Below, piece after piece: positions 22,619 to 33,409 of a DNA stretch of 64,000 nt. Under the pieces are notes generated by a model. The model was not told where the DNA came from, searched no databases, and saw nothing but the letters and a program-made list of their open reading frames with translations. The number at the start of each line of letters is the position of its first letter. Positions within the stretch are counted from its first letter, which is position 1. A program made the position numbers and the translations under genes. Origin of the DNA: Hymenopellis radicata (Eukaryota; Basidiomycota; Agaricomycetes; Agaricales; Physalacriaceae); the NCBI GenBank assembly GCA_015501595.1, contig JADNRX010000299.1, positions 1 through 64,000 of the forward strand. Direction: 5' to 3'.

Positions 22619-23180
22619 GCCAAAGACGCGTTGAATGCGCCTTCCTTCGCGGCTACCTGAACAGGGCATACTGGTCCGACAAAGTCCGCGGGATGTCGAG
22701 GAAGGAGGGGTGGGACATCGTTCCTACGGATATACTCTTCCTACGGTGATGGTGTTGTTTTGGACGAGGCTTGTGACGTAGAGCCCAGTAAACGATGAAC
22801 CTCAATGGAGCTTGGATGGGTGTCGATAGCAGTACCCAGTTACTTGACGCCGTGCGATTTGAACTCGTCCATGCCCGTGAGAAGTAGAGGTGTGGTCCGT
22901 GTCGGGGAAGCCATGGGATGTCGTCAGCAGTTATGGGAAGTGCGTCGCCGTAGAGGTAACAGGCGCGTAAGTCTTTGGGGAGATGGATCGAAACCGCCCT
23001 CCGGTAGCGACACGTATGTCAAAACCCCGTTGATAGTAACGTTCTTTCCTTTCGGTTCCACATCAGGCTTGGTGTCAAAGAAATGTGAAGGTCCGGATGC
23101 ACCAAAGCAAGGGCAACGGAAAGTATGGAACTGAGTGTAAGATGCATGTCGGATTCCTAAGAGGATGAGGGAGAACAAGG
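22619..23180 (-). pseudogene. Dienelactone hydrolase-like gene, truncated and decayed copy
   Basis: Minus-strand blocks match the intact gene at 40585-41765: HFFDTKPDVEPKGKNVTING and LTYVSLPEGGFDP at the 5' end, then YAP followed by a broken TADDIPWLP-like stretch, LYVTSLVQNNTITVG and VAAKEGAFNASL at the 3' end. The exons encoding GLPSPDNLVLADQWAAAGF are missing, the GYCIGG nucleophile block is destroyed, and the part between DIPADF and VQVAAKEG is deleted. Frames change several times. It is a non-functional duplicate. Confidence 0.85.
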
Positions 23181-23350
23181 GCTTTCATAACGCGTACATG
23201 TGTGATGATACAATGTGGCGGCAGCGGGCCCGACGTGACGCGTCGGCTAAATTGATCACATGACCCATCTTGGCTTCCTCTCGACCACCACCACCACCGT
23301 TGGCTGTTTTCGCCGATTTCTCCTTCATTTTCCCAAGATATTTTACGAAA

Positions 23351-26300
23351 ATGACGAAGACGTACCTCATGAACAGCCTCATCGAAAAGGTGGGCCTCCT
23401 GCGCCTCGAGTTGGACCGGAATTAACTGTTTTACAGATGCAGTCGCCAGACCAGGATTTCCGGTGCGTTCTCAAAGGAAATACGGCTTAGATTGCTGATT
23501 TTGTATAGATTCATGGGTCTGAACGATCTGATGAATGAAATCAAGCAAGATCCTGGGTGCTACACGGGCGACGAGGCGTCTGAAACGAAGGTGCTTAACC
23601 AGGTCCTTTCCTTGGTGGAAGACAAGATATCCGAGGTGAAGAATCAGGCGGTGAAATGGTGCGTGTTTGGGATGTAGCCGTGCTTTGCTCACCAGGCTGC
23701 AGTCTAGGGCAGCTAATCAAGATCATCCGGGAGCCACTGATGGAATCTGTCGTGGACAAGCTTATCGAGTTTTCTGGCGGAAAGGACGACGAGCTGCGTG
23801 ATATTTCTGCGCTAGGTGCGTAGTTGAATAGCGACGGACGGCTGTTATTGACAAACATTGCAGCGCTGAAAACGATCACTGCAGAGCTGCCCTCTGATGG
23901 CACTGGCAGGATTGCGCAATCCGCGTGTTACAAGTTGACGCCAAAACTATTGGGACAGATCCAGAATGTATGTGATTAAACTTGCAGTCTGTGCTGTCTA
24001 ACGGATTTTACAGACGAGCACGCCACCAGAAGCGCTCGTTGAGACACTGTCGATACTGTCCATCCTCATCGTCCGCTTTCCAACCCACTTGGCCACAGCA
24101 ACAACCGACTCTCAGCCTCTCAAAATACTCGCGCCGCTCCTATCCCATCCCCGCCCCGTCGTTCGCAAACGCGCCATCGTGACCATCTCCCAATTCATAC
24201 CCATCTCCCAGTCCCAGCTGTTCACGGAGCTCCTGCAGACCAGCGTCTACCCCAATCTCGCTGCAGGGGCAAACCTCGACAAGCAGCGCACGACTGTCCA
24301 GCTGATCGCCGCCGTGGCCAGGCATTCCCCATCCCAGATCGCGCCCGTTCTAGGCGATGTCGTCAGTGGCATTTTAAAAGCGGTCCAGAGGGACGATGAC
24401 GATCTGCGCGAAGGCTGTCTTCAGGCTCTGGAAGCCATAGTGCTGCGGTGCCCAGGCGAAGCCGCGCCCTATCTGTCCTCGTGCATTCAGGTTGGCACCC
24501 AATATATCAAGTATGATCCCAACTATGCTGTCGACGACGACGAGGATGAGGAGATGGCCGACGCGGAAGAGGAAGAGGAAGACGGGGATGCCGAGGACGA
24601 GTATGTGCACCACTACGAATTTTTGAACTTTCACTCATTTGCTTTAGGTATTCTGACGATGAGGACATGTCCTACAAAACGCGTCGTTCGGCGACAAAGT
24701 TACTCTCAGCTCTCATCACTACGCGTCCCGAATTACTCAACGCAATCTACAAGGACGTCTCCCCCGTCCTCATTTCCCGCTTCGGTGACCGAGAAGTTAC
24801 GGTTAAACTAGAAATATGGGCTACATATGGCCTGTTACTAAACCAAACTTCCGTGTACGGTGGTATGGCTCTTAGCAAGGACGACGTTACGCGCGGAAAG
24901 AGGAAACGCGACGCGGAGGCCATGGACGCCGAAGAGGGGCCGTATGCTCTTCTCAAGGCGCAAGTTCCTTCGCTTTCAAAGGCACTTTTGAATCAAATCA
25001 AGTCTCCTAAAGCCCCTGCCGCGACGCTACAAGCTGGGTTCGGTCTTTTACACTCCCTCCTCGATGTCCTCCCGGGCTGCTTGTCCAGCCAAGCCACTGT
25101 CATCATCTCAACCTCTAAATCTGTTCTGTCGCACTCTCTATCTACGTCGACAGCCACCCTCCATCTGACATGCCTCTCCTTCCTGACAGCCTTCTTTGGC
25201 ACCCACACTCCCACCGCGTACTCGAGTTCACTGCCCACCATTACTCCCATCCTTCTCAAGCTCGTCGTGGACAAGCACCCCCGTGTCGCTGCAGAATCCT
25301 TCCGAGTCTTCTCTGCGCTTCTCAGTGCTCTCAAGCCCGTCAAGGGTGAAAACTGGCCCGAGCCCCTGTATTATGCGGCTGTAGAGCGTTTATCCAATCA
25401 CGATACGGATGCCGACGTGCGGTCGTGTGCTGAAGAGTGTATTGCGAATCTCTGGATTTGTGCGACCGATGTCGTCCAAGCCAAGGACAAGAGGGAGTGG
25501 GAGGCTATCTGCAGGGCGACTGGCAAGACGGAGGGCGCTGTTCGTGTGATCATGAAGGTGGCAGCAGAAGTGTCTGTTGGCGATACCTGGGTCAATGGCT
25601 GTCTCGAATATCTTATTGGCTTGTTGAGGAAAAGTGGACGGGCGGGCAAACCTGAAATCTTCAATGCGATTGATGTTTTATTGAAAAGGTACGTGTTCGG
25701 CTTTCCTTTGCTTCCTTTGCCTAAAGTTGGTCATATTAGCTATACGGAAGGGATACCACCGGCCGTGGCGCCTACGCTTATCGACCAAATCAAAGTGTAT
25801 ATCTCCACTACAGATATCTCGTTGCTTTCCCAGGCTTTGAATGTTTTGGCGATTCTTCTTCAGGTTACCCCGTCGACGTCGTTCCCAGAGATTGAAAAGA
25901 CGTTGCTTGGAAACATATACACGATCTCACACTCTGTTTTGGTGTCGGGTGCTGCTCTCGACTCGCTGCTCAACTTTTACGCTTCGCTCGTGCAGGCGGA
26001 TAACCAGATTGCCACGCACGTCGTGCCGAGCCTCGTGCTCAACGTGGAGAAGGCGCCCAAAGCGGAAGCGAGCCCGGCGAACGTCGCGCGTTGTGTGGCG
26101 CAGGTGGTCAAGAGTCAGAATGGCATCGCAGCCGGTGTCATCGCTGAATACGCTAAACATTTGAATGTCAAGGTGGATTCATTCTTCATATTCATATTGT
26201 GATACTCATCTGGCTACTTTCAAGAAGGCGGCCAAGACAAAGCCTTCTATGGTCGTGTTGAGTTTGCTCATTGTGGGCGAGCTGGGCCGCTTTATGTGCG

Positions 26301-27684
26301 TTTTCCATCATCTGAGTACCGACTGGGCTGAGTTGCATTATTACAGCGACATGTCCCCACAAAGCGAAATCTTTACGCATGCCATTGAGCACTTCTCTTC
26401 GGAACAGGAAGATATCAAGGCAGCTGCTGCATTTGCGGCCGGTATGCGCATTTCTCTTGGGTGTTCTCCCGCGACTTACCGCCCATGATGTTCAGGCAAC
26501 ATCGCTATCGGGAATCTGCATCAGTTCCTGCCTGTAATTGTCAAGATGGTTGAAAGCGACCCAAAGAAACGTCTTCTGTCGTTGCACGCCCTGAAGGAAG
26601 TCGTGACGCACTGCGAGCAAGGCCACCTCGAGGGCGTCGCGGACCTGTTGTGGGTGCCGCTGTTTGAGAACTCGGAGAACTCGGAGGAGACGACGAGGAA
26701 CGTTGCGGCTGCCTGCCTTGGCAAGCTGGCGATAACGCACCCCTCTAGGTACCTGCCCCAGCTTCACGTAAGAACCTGATGTCCGTCAAACGCGCTTGTT
26801 CTGGGGGTGCTGACGGGACATATTGCAGGCACGGATTCGCGACGACAACCCAGCTACGCGGGCGACGGTGGTGTCTGCTATTCGCTATACGTTCGCCGAC
26901 TCTGCGACTTCATATGACGAGTTGATATCGCCGTATATTGTGGACTTTTTGTCGCTGATGGCTGATTCTGATTTGGTGAGTGCTTTTCGAGAAACCCGAA
27001 TGTGTATATTGGGCTGATGGTACTCGGCAGACGGTTCGTCGGTTGGCGTTGTCTGCTCTTAATTCGGCGGCCAGGACGAAGCCACATCTCATCCGAGATC
27101 ATTTGGGCGCACTACTTCCCAATCTGTACAAGGAGACAAATGTCAACCCGGAACTGATTAGGACAGTGCAGATGGGTCCGTGGACACACAAAGTGGACGA
27201 CGGTCTGGAGACGCGGAAGACTGCGTACGAGACCATGTACACTCTGGTTTGTCTTCTCGACCTTTTCCATGATGGATTCTTCTCAATTGTTTTTTGATTG
27301 TTTTAGTTGGAGACGTGCCGGATGAAGCTGGACATGCACGAGTTCTTGAGTCGTGTTCTCGCAGGACTTTCTGACGAGTCGGATGAGATCAAGGTTATCT
27401 CGTACATGGTGCTGTTCAGGCTCTCGCAGGTGGCGCCGGCGGCTGTGTCGCAGCGGCTGGACGACGCGACTCCTCCGCTGGAGAAGACGATGAAGGGCGC
27501 TACGGTGACGAAGGACACTGTCAAGCAGGATCTGGAGCGCGCGGCTGAGCTGCAGCGGAGCGCGTTGCGCGCTGTGGCGGCGCTGAACAAGATCGGAGCT
27601 GGTGTTTCGCCCAAGTTTGACAACTTGGTTGATGATTTGAAGAAGAACCCGATGTTTAATGCGGAGCTGAAGGATTCGACGTAG
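23351..27684 (+). CDS. CAND1: Cullin-associated NEDD8-dissociated protein 1 (CAND1/TIP120)
   Basis: CAND1 binds un-neddylated cullins and exchanges substrate receptors of SCF-type ubiquitin ligases; it acts in cytosol and nucleus. Starting at ATG 23351 (MTKTYLMNSLIEKMQSPDQDFR), about eleven short introns separate HEAT-repeat exons. Landmarks: FMGLNDLMNEIKQDP and EDKISEVKNQAVKCLGQLIK near the N-terminus; an acidic loop (DDDEDEEMADAEEEEEDGDA) followed by YSDDEDMSYKTRRSATKLLS; SSEQEDIKAAAAFAAGNIAI in the C-terminal half; TVRRLALSALNSAARTKPHL; and the end LKKNPMFNAELKDST. The C-terminal WTHKVDDGLETRKTAYE block is the usual cullin-gripping region. Length is about 1,230 residues, as in other eukaryotes. 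All junctions I tested keep frame, so this gene is intact. Confidence 0.95.
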
Positions 27685-28331
27685 ATCTTCTGCAACTGTA
27701 TGAATTGTATCGATGAATTGTAATTGCTTTTTTTCTTGCTGCTTCCTACTCCTGTGTGGTGGTGGTGATGGACAAGCGGGTTGCCTTGTCCGTCTTGGCT
27801 GAACAGTGAATCCGAAATGTTCTAGTGGCGGCGCCTCTTGCACCCACTTAGGAGGCTGCGATGCATCGAGGGGTTGGTCGCCGGCAGGTTAATTGGGGTT
27901 TATTTGTGCCACAGACAACTCACGATTAGATAATACATGAAGTGATCGGTTGATTTGTCCATGATCTTCCATAACTCCATGCGGAATGGAACTCCCTCGC
28001 GTCGACTGTTGCCATTGGGGATGGGGAGACGAGCGCCTCATGGAGACTCCAACTGGCCGTCAAGTCACGATAGATGACGAGGAACTGGGTGTGTATCAAT
28101 CACCACTACTGCACAAGAGGAAGTTGTTGATATGAAATGGTTTATGAAAAAATTTCAATAGCGGTGATGTTATTCCCATGATGGGCGGACCTTCAAGACG
28201 AAACCTTGTCTGTAGTAGACTATACTTGCAACCAGATCTGTGATCATGTTACCAGCTTGGGCGCCTCGTCGTTTTTGCGCATACATAACCGGCGGGTTCT
28301 TCGCTCCCGTCCCACCTTCCTTTCCTACTAT
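27685..28331. other. Intergenic
   Basis: Contains the 3' flank of CAND1 and the 5' flank of the DUF6534 gene. No gene seen; the 186-codon minus ORF at 27283-27843 is an antisense shadow of the last CAND1 exon. Confidence 0.5.
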
Positions 28332-30300
28332 ATGCCTCTGCCGCTGCCGTTCTCCATCGACCAGACCCTCGGCGCGGGGCTCGTCGGGTTCAGCTTTTCC
28401 TGCGTCGCCTTCGGGGTGCACACGCTGCAGACGATCGCGTACTTTCAGCGCTATCCGCTGGATCGCCCGGTGTACAAGGCTTTGGTGCGCGTGTTCCGTG
28501 TTCCGTGTCGTGCTGAGACCGTGATTGATTAGGTGGCGTTCTTATGGTGCGCTCGTCTGGGACGCGTCGGCGCGGTGGAGAACTAAGTCTCTGTGTACTA
28601 CTAGGGTGCTCGAGCTCATTCATCAAGTCTTCATCGGGCATGCCGTGTACTTTTACACGATTACGTGCGTTTGCGTTCGCGCGCTGTGCGAGTGGCTGTT
28701 GACGCGGACGTCTAGGAACTTTATGGATCCGCTCGTCATAATACTTGATGATGTCGTCTGGACGCTCATGGTGCGTTTTCCCTCGCTAGCTGACATCGCG
28801 TCTAACTCGTATATACAGGCCCAGATTTTCCTTGGAGTACGTCGTTCGGTTATGCATCCTGATCCACTGGAACTAATGCGGTCTAAAGACGCTGGTGGGC
28901 ACCATAGTAAAGGCGTCAGTCCCCCCCAGCTCCCGCGTTACCCACCTTTCTCATTCGTTTTCAGCTGTTATGCTATGCGGGTCTGGCGTTGTAAGCAGAG
29001 GCCCTCCCCATTCACACGTTTAATCCGCCACTCACGCCTGCGCAGTCAGCAACCGTAATATGCTGGTGTCCGGAGCACTTGTGCGTGGCTATATCCTAGT
29101 AGCGGTGTACCGAAATACTCACGACAAAACAGGCTCTTCTTATTTTGGCGCAAATGGGTACGAGTGAACTTTTTTCTTTCAAAAACTGCCAACTTCCTTT
29201 CTGATCGCTGGTTCCCTTGATATTTTAGGTGTTTCCTTCGGTATGTCTCCAAGGGCTCTCGCTTTCAAGCCTGGATTCTAACGAGCTGTTACAGCTTTTG
29301 CAGTCCGATGGTTGGTCCGAACCACAACGACAGACGGGAGCTAACTGTTATCTATCCAGTTTCATGCTACGAAGATGGACTTTTCTCAAGGATTTGAAGG
29401 TGAGCACTTGCCTCTCATGTCATCCGCATCTGCAGTTTCTGATAGCGCCCATGATCAAATCAGCTTCTAATCTCCCTTTCCCTTGGCCTCTCCGCATTTT
29501 GCGATATCGTGACTGCCTTTGCTTTGGCGGTGTATCTTCGGAAATTGCGGACGGGGTATAAGAGGTACGTCCGCCGCCGACAATTGAAGCGTTCGGGGCT
29601 GACTTGAAGATGCAGGTCTGACACTCTCGTAACTCATTTAACCGTGTACGCAATCAACACTGGCGCCGTGACCAGGTACGTCGATGAACGATCATGTTAT
29701 GGAGATAGACAGCTGACAGGTGACCTATAGCGCATTTAGTATTGTGGTTGTCGTACTCGTATGTGCCATCCTCTGTTCCGTTGCAGTCCGCATGTTGATG
29801 AGGGCCGACAGTACGACACGTACACATCCCATAATTTTTACTTCCTTGCGATATACTATGTACTGATCAAGCGTTCGTATTCTCTCTCCAATTCATTCGG
29901 GTCCTAATATTTTTCCTTCTTCCAGTGTACGCGATTTCGTTTATGTGTACTCTAAACACGCGACGGGTAACCCGTGGGCGCGGCACGGACCGAGAAGGAA
30001 CGACCAGCCAGGCCGGCGCGAACTTGTACGCAGGGAACTTTGTGATGGTTCATCATCGACCATCACAGCAGCATTCTCGTCTGAGTCAGGTGCCTTCGCC
30101 CCAAACCAAGGTTCGCATTTCCAATCTAGAGGGCTCCTAACTGACTGACGGCTTCTAAAGAGTCAAATGAGCATTGGGGTCCACCAGAGGTGTCTGTCAT
30201 GTCGGATGTGGACGAAGAATCGATAGTGCAGGACCTGGAGCGCCCGGAAGCAACGCATCAACAGAGTCGCTACTCGCAGCCGATGGGAGTTGCTTTCTGA
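28332..30300 (+). CDS. DUF6534-type multi-pass membrane protein, highly intron-rich
   Basis: ATG 28332 opens MPLPLPFSIDQTLGAGLVGF with the first membrane segment SFSCVAFGVHTLQTIAYFQ. More than ten introns follow. Spliced landmarks are LWVLELIHQVFIGHAVYFY, then NFMDPLVIILDDVVWTLMAQ, a microexon-rich middle, LLISLSLGLSAFCDIVTAFA, LRKLRTGYKRSDTLVTHLTV, YAINTGAVTSAFSIVVVVL and YAISFMCTLNTRR. These are the typical DUF6534 blocks (K-x-RTG-x-K/R before the sixth helix and the SLNSR-like end of the seventh). The tail continues as PGRRELVRREL and ends RYSQPMGVAF at a TGA at 30300, after a further intron. Function is unknown; the fold is likely a seven-helix plasma or internal membrane protein. Exon borders in 29050-29400 are the least certain. 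Confidence 0.75.
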
Positions 30301-30437
30301 TTGTGGAGTTCACCGTTATTATTATTGTTGTAAACTGTATAATCATAATCATCACATCTATCATTCGTCAAACTGAAACTCCAAGGACGTATTAGAAATA
30401 AAGCCAACTCTAGAAATACTTTGTATCCTTATCATTA

Positions 30438-31586
30438 TCATGATGCTTTCGTCCTCTTCATATTCATACTCAACTCAATTTCATCCTCCCATTCATCCTC
30501 ATCGACTTCTAGAGCTTCTTTACTGTCGGCTATCTCCCGTCCCTCGATGGTCGCGTCGTGCGTGGCGTCCAAGATCACGATCCATACCAAGGCATCCGTC
30601 GCGCTGTATTCCTTCCTATCAGCGATTTCCACTCGAGTCTGCAACTTTGTCTTCCGAACTCGACGGCCGCGCATTGCGCGCCTCTCGTTCTTGCGCTGCC
30701 GTCTGAGATCCCTCCTGCTCCCACCGCCTTGTGATACCATCGCCAGACGTTGGCGCTTCTCGTGCGTTTTCTTCTCCGTCCGTGCTGCCTTCCACTGCTC
30801 GACCTTGATGCCCATCTCGTTCATCTTGTCCATGATTCCCTCTGCTTTCTTGGGCGGTGGGACGTTATAGTCCAAATCCGCGAGGATACCTTCCGCTTGC
30901 AAGGCGGCAATACGGCGACCTGCCGCGTCTGTGGGCGAGTAGGGATCGACCTGGGGGACTGGATCCGCGAAACGATTAATGACTTTTCGGATGATAGGGA
31001 GGTGGAGACCGATGCTTTGCGCTGTCTTGCCTACTTTGGCTAGAGTGGAGGGTTGCGGCGTGAACGGAGAGGCAAGCGCGCGCATGGCGGGTGTCTTGCA
31101 GAGACGGACCCGCAATCCACGCGGACCAAAGAAGGTCTCGTTGGCGCGGATGAGATACTTGTCGGTCAGGTTTTTGGAGATGATGTGCATGCCCGTTTGA
31201 GCGGAGACTAGGAAGCGTTATTCGTAAGATTTAGAGCGCGATACTCTGTGGATATGCGTACCTTGGATAGCTATACCAGCGATCATTGTCCACTGGTTTG
31301 GGACGAACCCGATTATCATGCCGACCTTGTCGACCACGGCAAGAGGGGGACTGCCGATCATGGCGATGTTGAGACCATCGCAGAAGTCCATCCAGTCTTC
31401 GACTGAGATCCCGTATGCTTGGAGAGAAGGAGGATATGCACGAATAAAAGGCGCATCGAAGGACGGCTTCACTTGTGGAACGGCAACAAGCTTATTGAGA
31501 TGGGGAGTAGGAGCAGTTTCGTAGGCCGGAGGTGGAGCCGGGTCGAACAGATATTTGATCTCTTCGTCGGTGAAGGTGGCGGTCAT
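30438..31586 (-). CDS. Uncharacterised fungal protein X, copy 2 (inverted duplicate)
   Basis: Same architecture as 18801-19964, in opposite orientation: MTATFTDEEIKYLFDPAPPP, PPAY motif, APFIRAYPPSL core, NLTDKYLIRANETFFGPRGL, basic coil. The intron (31208-31261) is 54 nt and, unlike copy 1, has an in-frame stop, so it must be spliced. Most differences from copy 1 are single substitutions. The C-terminus differs: after WEDEIEL one base is missing, so the acidic His-rich tail of copy 1 is replaced by SMNMKRTKAS and a stop. The rest of the frame is open, so a slightly altered product is possible. Confidence 0.75.
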
Positions 31587-32239
31587 GGTGGCTGGGATAT
31601 AGTCTGATCAAGCTCTGTCTGATCCACGACTTTTAAGAGGAGACGCGACCTATTTTTAGCTGCATTCAAAATTAACCCCACCGCCTTGAAAGCCTCCGTC
31701 GGACTATGGAGTCGGAGGCTACCCTTGAGCTAATCCTCGATTTTGCTGTGCAGATGCTATGCTTCTGTGAAGTTTACGATGCTAATCAGCAGATAAGTAA
31801 GTACACTGCCTCCGTCGCTTGCAATAGCATCACCTTCAAGAGTAGAATGCTAGTCAGTCTCTCGGAAAGCTTTCAAACTTTTGACGCGTCCGGAGGGTAA
31901 AATCGAGACACACTGAGTTATCTTGCTGTGCAAGGAACTTTCTTGGAGTAATATGTGTGGCACCCCAGACGTACCTCGCCACGAAGGCCATCATGCGCCA
32001 CAAGAATCATGAACACATTCTCCACCTACTCAGGCATACGCCACCTCGACGCGTTGGTGGTCAATGGCAAAGCGGCAAGGTTCCAACTCCGCTCGGCATC
32101 GTTGTGCAACCACGATGGGTCATGTGGCTGGAGTTATTAATATAAGTTATCAAGTATCACAACAACAACAACAACGAACGCGATAAATACTTGGTCTCTC
32201 GTGTGGCACTATAACTGACATTTTAGGAACATGATCAGA

Positions 32240-32257
32240 CTTGGACAGCGGTCCAAG
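32240..32257 (+). promoter_or_regulatory. Perfect dyad CTTGGAC-AGCG-GTCCAAG
   Basis: Two 7-bp arms separated by 4 bp, 136 nt upstream of ATG 32393. The same dyad with another spacer lies upstream of the zinc-finger gene at 45.2 kb. An additional GTCCAAG half-site is at 32286-32292. The symmetry suggests a site for a dimeric or paired DNA-binding protein. Confidence 0.6.
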
Positions 32258-32336
32258 CTCGGTCTCTTGGTCCGCCAAATGGCACGTCCAAGTTACTTAC
32301 AGTTACTTTGCTGGACAAAGGTCGTCTCCCCCGAAC

Positions 32337-32345
32337 TATAAAAGG
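32337..32345 (+). promoter_or_regulatory. TATA box of the 32.4-kb zinc-finger gene
   Basis: TATAAAAGG, 48 nt before the ATG. The identical element occurs before the 16.9-kb copy (17809-17817, minus strand) and as TATAAGAGG before the 45.2-kb copy. Confidence 0.75.
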
Positions 32346-32392
32346 TTGGCCGACTTCCAAAGATGTCCTCACATTCTTACAGCAACTTACTC

Positions 32393-33120
32393 ATGTCCCC
32401 CATAGCACACGAAGTCAGTGTCATCCATGTCTTTCCAAATCTTCTACTTATCGTTTTCTGTTAGCTTGAACCAATCGAGCTTGCTCGCGACGCCCAGAAC
32501 AAGTGCGTCAACTCACAACGGTGTCGCTGTCAATCCTGATGTTCTACAGAAAACGATGGGGCTGCCCATATGACGGATGCACGAGTAGTCGGGACGCCAA
32601 GAGCAAAGTCCGTGAGCACATGAACACACAGTAAGTACCCTTTCCTACTCCCCTTACAAGACCATCGATTTATCTGTTGAACAGCATCGGCCACAAACCG
32701 TTCAAATGCCCCGAACCCGGATGCTCCTTCAAGTGTTCTGTGAACAGCAACCTATCCGACCATTGCAAGTCCCACCATGGTTATCGCCCTAGCGAGTTCA
32801 AGTCCCGAAATGAGCGCACGAACATACCGCAGCCGAGGTCGATTTCGTTTGTGGAGGCGAGGACGCCTGAACCGCCGCGAAAGACCTACGCCGAACCAGT
32901 TCAGAAGAACCACGCACCTTCCCAGCGCTCGAACGTTTTCGCGAAACCCGAACAGCGCGAAGGTTCACAAAGACTTGCTCCAATTCTCGGATACTCGGGC
33001 GTTCCGTACGACCCCGCTCACCCACAACTTCCTCCCATCAGCTCGTGGTACACAGACGACCGAAAGCGCGAGCTCTTCACGAAGCATCCTCCTCCCCTCA
33101 CGCGTACGGATCGCCACTGA
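32393..33120 (+). CDS. Two-finger C2H2 zinc-finger protein, 191 aa
   Basis: Exons 32393-32413, 32465-32502, 32550-32630 and 32685-33120 join in frame. Exon 1 encodes MSPIAHE; exon 2 LEPIELARDAQNK. Finger 1: CPYDGC ... VREHMNTH; linker IGHKPFK; finger 2: CPEPGCSFK ... LSDHCKSHH. The tail is proline- and basic-rich and ends with ILGYSGVPYDPAHPQLPPIS and KHPPPLTRTDRH. A small nuclear DNA-binding factor is inferred from the fingers. It is divergently paired with gene X copy 2. Relative to the 45.2-kb copy it lacks an internal stretch after EFKSRN. The proline-rich segment YDPAHPQLPPISSWYTDDRK is the best conserved part outside the fingers and may be an interaction motif. Confidence 0.85.
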
Positions 33121-33409
33121 CTATCAGCAACCTTTCCTATCTAAACTATCTTGATTTCTACGTTCTGTGAATTTGTGTATTTCTTTAGAATGAAACAACT
33201 CAAGTGACGCATTGCCTCGATGATCACCGCTGGGTTCAACACTGACATTTTACCATACCGAGCCCCCACTCCGAAGCACATCGTTTTCACGCCACATTGC
33301 CAATCAACTCTGATTGTTACAATCCAATATTTCCTGATCTTCTTCCCGTCATCCAGCGACTAATTCACAAAATTCTCCTCCTGCCACCGAATCACCTGCT
33401 AACCCCAAC

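Larger units (their letters stand above)
31587..32392. promoter_or_regulatory. Divergent intergenic region between gene X copy 2 and zinc-finger gene
   Basis: Reverse counterpart of 17769-18800. Near gene X it shares the AGCTAAAAATAGGTCGCG block and the CACAGAAGCATAGCATCT block. Near the zinc-finger gene it holds an ACAACAACAACAACAACG run (32159-32176), the dyad at 32240-32257, further GTCCAAG half-sites and a TATA box. Confidence 0.6.

Noticed and set aside
27283..27843. 186-codon minus-strand ORF
   Set aside because: Antisense to the last coding exon of CAND1, whose protein sequence is clearly conserved on the plus strand.
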